Source: Mycolicibacterium frederiksbergense (GTDB lineage Bacteria; Actinomycetota; Actinomycetes; Mycobacteriales; Mycobacteriaceae). From it: a stretch of DNA of 64,000 nucleotides. The stretch is from the NCBI RefSeq assembly GCF_012223425.1, contig NZ_CP038799.1:3766249-3830248 (forward strand), given 5' to 3'. A program made the position numbers and the translations under genes. The notes under the pieces are model-generated. The model ran no database searches. It had not been told where the DNA came from and saw nothing but the letters and a program-made list of their open reading frames with translations. Below, one piece after another: positions 59,392-64,000 of the stretch (position 1 is its first letter; each line of letters opens with the position of its first letter).

Positions 59392-61901
59392 TGCGGTGCC
59401 GCCAGATCGATCACGACGGTCAGCCCGCCGCCGGGGGTGTCATTGGCCGCGATCGTCCCGCCCATGGCGGCGACGAAGCCGCTGGCCACCGACAGGCCCA
59501 GTCCGACCCCGGTGGTGTTGTCCTGATCGCCGAGGCGCTGAAACGGCGCGAACAGCTGCTCCTCGGCGCCGCGCGGGATACCCGGACCCTCGTCGACGAT
59601 ATTGATCAGCACCCGGTCGCCCACCCGTCCCGCATTGACCCGCACCAGGCTGGCCGGTGCGTAGCGCAGCGCATTGTCGATGACGTTGACCAGCACCCGC
59701 TCCAACAGTCCGGCGTCGGCCAGCGCCACCGCGTCACCGACGTCGACCTTCACCCTGTCCACCAACTCCGTTGTCCGCCTGCTGATTCCCAGCAACGCCC
59801 GCTGGACCGCCTCTTCCAGGTACACCCGGCGCAGCGCCGGTCGCACCACTCCGGCCGCCAACCTCGATGAGTCCAGCAGATTGCCCACCAGCGCGGTCAA
59901 CTGGTCGACGGATTCCTCGACGGTGGCCAGCAGTTCGGCGGTGTCCTCGGCGGAGAAGCCGACATCCTCACTGCGCAGACTGGACACCGCGGCCTTGGCG
60001 GCTGCCAGCGGGGTGCGCAGATCATGGCTGACCGCCGAGAGCAGCGAGCGGCGCAGTTCGTCTGCCCGCGCGATCGCCTCGGCCTGGCCGGCCTCTTCGA
60101 TCAGTTCGCGCTGCCGCACCAGTCCGGCGGCCTGCCTGGCCACGGCGCCGAGGACCCGGCGGTCGCGGGCGGCCAGCCGGCGCCCCGAAAGGAGCAGCCA
60201 GAACTCGTCATCGCCGGCTTCGATGGCGGTGTCGGCGCTGTCGACGGTCACACACGGGTCCGTGCCGGCACACGCGACCACCTCGGCATCCCCGGCGTGT
60301 TCGCGCAGCAGGCTTACCGAGCCCTGGGAATACACCTCTCGCACCCGTTCCAGCAGGGCGGCCGGGTCGGCGCCGCGCAGCACCGAACCCGCGAAGTGCG
60401 CCAGCAATTCGGCCTCCTGGGAGGCCCGCCGGGCCTCGCGGGCGCGTTTGGCCGCGCCGTCGACCAGGGCCGCCACGGCAACGGCGATCATGCCCAGCAC
60501 GGCGATGGTGATCGCGCTGTCCGGTTCGGAGATGGTGAAGGTGTACCGCGGCTCGACCAGGAAGTAGTTGAGCAGCAGGCCCGAGAGCACCGCCGACAGC
60601 GCCGCCGGCGCCATACCGCCGAGCAGCGCGACGGCGAGCACGCCGATGAAGAACAGCGCGCTCTCGCCGCTGAGGCCGAGGTACGGGTCCAACAGCAGCG
60701 CGGTCAGCGCGCACAGCGCGGTCGGCACCAGCACCGCGGCCAGCCACGAAAGTGCCGAGCGTTGCCACGGTTTGGGGGTTCGTCGCGCCGATCCGCGACC
60801 CGCCTCGTCGTGGGTGACCATGTGCACATCGATGCTCGACGAGTTCTGCACGACGGTCGCGCCGATACCCTCGTCGAAGATGCGTGCCCACCGGGACCTG
60901 CGTGACGTGCCGACCACGAGTTGGGTGGCGTTCATATCGCGGGCGAAGTCGAGCAGTGCGGCCGGCACGTTGTCGCCGACGACGGTGTGCAGCGTCGCGC
61001 CGAGACTGGCGGCGAGGTCGCGCACGTTGCCCATCATCGGTGCCGAGACACCGGCCAGCCCATCGCCGCGCACCACGTGCACGATCATCAGTTCCGCACT
61101 GGATTTCGAGGCGATCCGCGAGGCGCGGCGCACCAGGGTCTCGGATTCCCGGCCCCCGGTGACCGCGACGACGACCCGCTCGCGGGCCTCCCAGGTCGCG
61201 GTGATCTGGTTGTCGGAGCGGTACTTTGCCAACGCGGCGTCGACCTGATCGGCCAGCCACAACAACGCCAGTTCGCGCAGCGCGGTCAGGTTTCCGCGCC
61301 GGAAGTAGTTCGACAGGGCGGCGTCGATGCGCTCGGGGGAGTACACGTTGCCGTGGGAGAGTCTGCGCCGCAATGCCTCCGGCGTGATGTCGACCAGTTC
61401 GACCTGGTCGGCGGCGCGCACCACCTCATCGGGCACCTTCTCCTGCTGCTCGACTCCGGTGATCTGCGCGACCACGTCGTTGAGGCTCTCCAGGTGCTGG
61501 ACATTGACGGTGGTGATCACCGTGATGCCCGCGGCCAGCAGCTGCTCGATGTCCTGCCAGCGCTTCGTGTTCGCGCTGCCCGGGGTGTTGGTGTGCGCCA
61601 GTTCGTCGACCAGCACGACCTCTGGGCGCCGGGCCAGCACCGCGTCGACGTCGAGTTCGGGGAACCTGGCGCCGCGGTACTCGATGTACCGCGGCGGGAC
61701 GATCTCGATGCCCTCGAGCAACTCGGCCGTCTTGGCCCGGCCGTGGGTCTCGACGACGGCGGCCACCAGGTCGGTGCCCCGTTCCAGCCGGCGGTGGGCC
61801 TCGCCGAGCATGGCGAAGGTTTTGCCGACGCCGGGAGCCGCGCCCAGGTAGATGCGCAGCTCCCCGCGTTTCGGTCGGTCGGTCACCTGCCCATCATCCA
61901 C
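59388..61901 (-). CDS. kdpD: sensor histidine kinase KdpD
   Basis: An 837-residue full-length KdpD. Domains in order: KdpD N-terminal with Walker A (LGAAPGVGKTFAMLGEAHRR), universal-stress-like (about 250-365), DUF4118 with four helices (about 395-490), GAF-like (about 500-600), DHp with phospho-His in SAVSHDLRTPLAAAKAAVSS near 627, and HATPase with N box VNVIDNALRYAP, DEGPGIPRG and VGLGLSVASGFVAAMGG. ATG 61901 overlaps the kdpC stop by 8 nt; GTG 61886 is an alternative start. It is coupled to kdpE by ATGA. Confidence 0.96.
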   Translation of the reverse strand: MDDGQVTDRPKRGELRIYLGAAPGVGKTFAMLGEAHRRLERGTDLVAAVVETHGRAKTAELLEGIEIVPPRYIEYRGARFPELDVDAVLARRPEVVLVDELAHTNTPGSANTKRWQDIEQLLAAGITVITTVNVQHLESLNDVVAQITGVEQQEKVPDEVVRAADQVELVDITPEALRRRLSHGNVYSPERIDAALSNYFRRGNLTALRELALLWLADQVDAALAKYRSDNQITATWEARERVVVAVTGGRESETLVRRASRIASKSSAELMIVHVVRGDGLAGVSAPMMGNVRDLAASLGATLHTVVGDNVPAALLDFARDMNATQLVVGTSRRSRWARIFDEGIGATVVQNSSSIDVHMVTHDEAGRGSARRTPKPWQRSALSWLAAVLVPTALCALTALLLDPYLGLSGESALFFIGVLAVALLGGMAPAALSAVLSGLLLNYFLVEPRYTFTISEPDSAITIAVLGMIAVAVAALVDGAAKRAREARRASQEAELLAHFAGSVLRGADPAALLERVREVYSQGSVSLLREHAGDAEVVACAGTDPCVTVDSADTAIEAGDDEFWLLLSGRRLAARDRRVLGAVARQAAGLVRQRELIEEAGQAEAIARADELRRSLLSAVSHDLRTPLAAAKAAVSSLRSEDVGFSAEDTAELLATVEESVDQLTALVGNLLDSSRLAAGVVRPALRRVYLEEAVQRALLGISRRTTELVDRVKVDVGDAVALADAGLLERVLVNVIDNALRYAPASLVRVNAGRVGDRVLINIVDEGPGIPRGAEEQLFAPFQRLGDQDNTTGVGLGLSVASGFVAAMGGTIAANDTPGGGLTVVIDLAAPQ

Positions 61902-62751
61902 CTAGGCCGTCGAGTGCGAGGTTGAGCTGCAACACGTTGACTCGCGGTGCGCCCATGAAGCCCAGCGCGCGGCCGTCGGTGTGCTCGGCGACCAGGGTCT
62001 GCACCTGCGCGGGGGTCAGACCGCGGGCCGCCGCGACCCGGTTCACCTGCAGGGCCGCGTACTCCGGCGAGATGTGCGGGTCCAGGCCGCTGCCGCTGGC
62101 GGTGACGGCGTCGGCGGGCACCGCCGCGACGGGGACGTCACCGTGGATCGGGACGATCTGGCCGCTCGCGTAGTCGGCGCCGGGTTCGGCGCATTCCACG
62201 GCCACCCCTTCGTAGTTGGCGATGAACGGTGCCGCGGGGCAGAGCTCGTTGACGCTGATGACCCGGGTCGGGTCGGCCACGATGCCGCGGACGTCGCGAG
62301 TACCCAGCACCGACAGCACGGCACCCACCCCGGAATCCGTGCAGAACGGCCGGGCCCCGCTGACGCCGTCGAGTTCACCGGCGGCCACGCTGCGGCTGCA
62401 CACATCGGTCAGCAAGCTGGTGCGATCGGCGGTGTCGACGATGTCCTCCGGACCGAGGTTGGATGCGCCGCTGGACATCGGGTCGTAGCCGTCCCCGGCC
62501 GCCGACGGCCGGGACTGGAAGTACTGCGGCAGCGGACTCCCGTCGGCGTCGGTGTAGAGCTGCCCGATCAGGCTGCTGCCGACCGGCGCTCCATTGAGCT
62601 CGATGAGCGACCCGTCGGCCTTGTCCTTCAGGCCGGGCAGCTGGGCCAGCAGCCAGATGAACACCGGGTAGGCGATGCCGAGGATCAGGGTGAGCACCAG
62701 CAGCGCGCGCAGCGCGGCGGTGTGCTGGCGGAGGGTATTGGCGAAGTTCAT
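61894..62751 (-). CDS. kdpC: K+-transporting ATPase subunit C
   Basis: A 285-residue single-helix subunit of the KdpFABC K+ pump. The N-terminal helix (LRALLVLTLILGIAYPVFIWLL) precedes the extracytoplasmic domain with GSSLIGQLYTDADGSPLPQYFQSRPSAA. The C-terminus has the conserved LDPHISPEYAALQVNRVAAARGL and VNVLQLNLALD. It is longer than the E. coli subunit (about 190) because of a 90-residue insertion around residues 100-200, seen in actinobacteria. It starts 1 nt after the kdpB stop. Confidence 0.95.
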   Translation of the reverse strand: MNFANTLRQHTAALRALLVLTLILGIAYPVFIWLLAQLPGLKDKADGSLIELNGAPVGSSLIGQLYTDADGSPLPQYFQSRPSAAGDGYDPMSSGASNLGPEDIVDTADRTSLLTDVCSRSVAAGELDGVSGARPFCTDSGVGAVLSVLGTRDVRGIVADPTRVISVNELCPAAPFIANYEGVAVECAEPGADYASGQIVPIHGDVPVAAVPADAVTASGSGLDPHISPEYAALQVNRVAAARGLTPAQVQTLVAEHTDGRALGFMGAPRVNVLQLNLALDGLGG

Positions 62752-62752
62752 G

Positions 62753-64000
62753 TCACATTCCCGGGAAGAGTTGGACGATCAGGTCGATCAGCTTGATGCC
62801 GATGAACGGTGCGATGATGCCGCCGAGGCCGTAGATGTAGAGGTTGCGGCTCAACAGTTTCGACGCACTGGCCGGCGTATAGCGCACACCCTTGAGCGAC
62901 AACGGGATCAACGCGATGATGACCAGCGCGTTGAAGATCACCGCGGACAGGATCGCCGACTGTGGGCTGTGCAGCCGCATCACGTTCAGCAGGTCCAGGC
63001 CGGGGAACAGCGCGACGAACAGCGCCGGGATGATGGCGAAGTACTTCGCGATGTCGTTGGCGATCGAGAATGTGGTCAGTGCCCCGCGGGTGATCAGCAG
63101 TTGCTTGCCGATCTCGACGATCTCGATCAACTTGGTGGGGTCGGAGTCCAGATCCACCATGTTGCCGGCCTCTTTGGCCGCCGAGGTCCCGGTGTTCATG
63201 GCCACTCCGACATCGGCCTGCGCCAACGCGGGTGCGTCGTTGGTGCCGTCGCCGGTCATCGCGACGAGCTTTCCGCCGGCCTGCTCCTTCTTGATCAGGG
63301 CCATCTTGTCTTCGGGGGTGGCTTCGGCCAGGAAGTCGTCCACACCGGCCTCGTCCGCGATCGCCTTGGCGGTCATCGGGTTGTCGCCGGTGATCATGAC
63401 GGTGCGAATACCCATGCGGCGCATCTCGTCGAAGCGTTCCCGCATGCCCTGCTTCACCACATCCTTGAGGTGGATGACGCCCAACACCGACGCGGTGCCA
63501 TCCCGGACCTCACCGACGGCCAGCGGTGTACCGCCGGCGGAGGAGACGGCCTCGACGATCTCGCCGAGCTCATCGGGCACGGTGCCGCCCTCGGCGCGAA
63601 TCCACTCGGCCACCGAGCTGGATGCACCCTTGCGCAGCTTGTGTCCGGTGACATCAACACCGGACATCCGTGTGGTAGCGCTGAATTCGACCCAGATCGC
63701 GTGGTCGAGCTCGCCCGGTGTGCGGGCGCGTAGCCCGTACTCCTGCTTGGCGAACACCACGATGGAACGGCCCTCGGGGGTTTCGTCGGCCAGGCTGGAC
63801 AGTTGGGCCGCGTCGGCCAGCGCCTCAGGGGTGACGCCGGACAGCGGCACGAATGCCGATGCCTGCCGGTTGCCCAACGTGATGGTGCCGGTCTTGTCCA
63901 GCAGCAGCGTGTTCACGTCGCCGGCGGCCTCGACTGCCCGCCCCGACATGGCCAGCACATTGCGTTGCACCAACCGGTCCATCCCGGCGATGCCGATCGC
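62753..64000 (-). CDS. kdpB: K+-transporting P-type ATPase subunit B (5' end outside window)
   Basis: The C-terminal 415 residues or so of KdpB, the ATP-hydrolysing subunit. The phosphorylation motif is LLLDKTGTITLGNRQAS, the hinge is VAMTGDGTNDAPALAQADVG, and the membrane part ends with VMRLHSPQSAILSAVIFNAL and LIDLIVQLFPGM. The frame runs past the right edge; kdpA and possibly kdpF should lie beyond. It leads the leftward kdpB-C-D-E series. Confidence 0.96.
   Translation of the reverse strand, partial: AIGIAGMDRLVQRNVLAMSGRAVEAAGDVNTLLLDKTGTITLGNRQASAFVPLSGVTPEALADAAQLSSLADETPEGRSIVVFAKQEYGLRARTPGELDHAIWVEFSATTRMSGVDVTGHKLRKGASSSVAEWIRAEGGTVPDELGEIVEAVSSAGGTPLAVGEVRDGTASVLGVIHLKDVVKQGMRERFDEMRRMGIRTVMITGDNPMTAKAIADEAGVDDFLAEATPEDKMALIKKEQAGGKLVAMTGDGTNDAPALAQADVGVAMNTGTSAAKEAGNMVDLDSDPTKLIEIVEIGKQLLITRGALTTFSIANDIAKYFAIIPALFVALFPGLDLLNVMRLHSPQSAILSAVIFNALVIIALIPLSLKGVRYTPASASKLLSRNLYIYGLGGIIAPFIGIKLIDLIVQLFPGM

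Overview
This window is high-GC chromosomal DNA from a mycobacterium, most likely a rapid-growing, environmental Mycolicibacterium-type species. The evidence is the gene content and order: rpfB-rsmA(ksgA)-ispE, a cAMP-gated protein lysine acetyltransferase, protein O-mannosyltransferase, Lpq-type lipoproteins, an MPT63-like secreted protein, NmtR/CtpJ and frequent GTG/TTG starts. From memory, the backbone follows Mycobacterium tuberculosis from about Rv0998 to Rv1031, but with several blocks inserted that I do not recall from M. tuberculosis.

Left part (1-16.1 kb): the end of an unknown gene and a DUF202 membrane protein; a TetR/carboxymuconolactone-decarboxylase pair; the cAMP-dependent acetyltransferase directly followed by a shikimate-dehydrogenase-like gene; an LpqN-type lipoprotein and two tandem secreted lipoproteins; an AlkB-like dioxygenase; SoxR; Pmt divergent from RsmI; PabB; an ECF41-type sigma factor translationally coupled to an FAD oxidoreductase; GdhA and MetG.

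Middle (16.1-34.3 kb): tatD, then rpfB-rsmA (4-nt overlap) and ispE; a FadD-type adenylating enzyme with a structured leader; a DUF998 membrane protein; a minus-strand block of pth, rplY, an SDR, lpqT, arsC, prs and glmU; tRNA-Gln(UUG); and a TetR-mfd-mazG series.

Metal/peroxidase island (34.3-40.4 kb): six minus-strand genes sit between mazG and the lpqU-like gene. They are efeO and efeB, a small membrane protein, a PepSY membrane protein, a PCu(A)C copper chaperone and a second DyP-type peroxidase. A perfect 23-bp inverted repeat marks the mazG end, and a DtxR/IdeR-like box lies upstream of efeO. The set looks like periplasmic iron/copper/heme handling, with no EfeU permease in the cluster.

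Right part (40.5-64 kb): lpqU-like transglycosylase, eno, divIC/ftsB-like, DUF501 and ppx form the conserved series. An accessory stretch follows (about 45.6-56.9 kb) with three apparently frameshifted or decaying genes (a split cytosolic/membrane protein, an MPT63-like protein with a displaced C-terminal repeat, and a siderophore-interacting-protein relic). It also holds an nmtR-ctpJ metal-efflux pair, a large exported protein with a tandem acidic repeat, MarR, prpE, a DinB/maleylpyruvate-isomerase-type protein and an AraC regulator. The window ends in the kdp locus, read leftward: kdpB (cut by the window edge), kdpC, kdpD, kdpE, and then a second KdpD-like protein that has all sensory domains but no histidine kinase module. 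That kinase-less KdpD paralogue and the metal/peroxidase island are the most interesting features.
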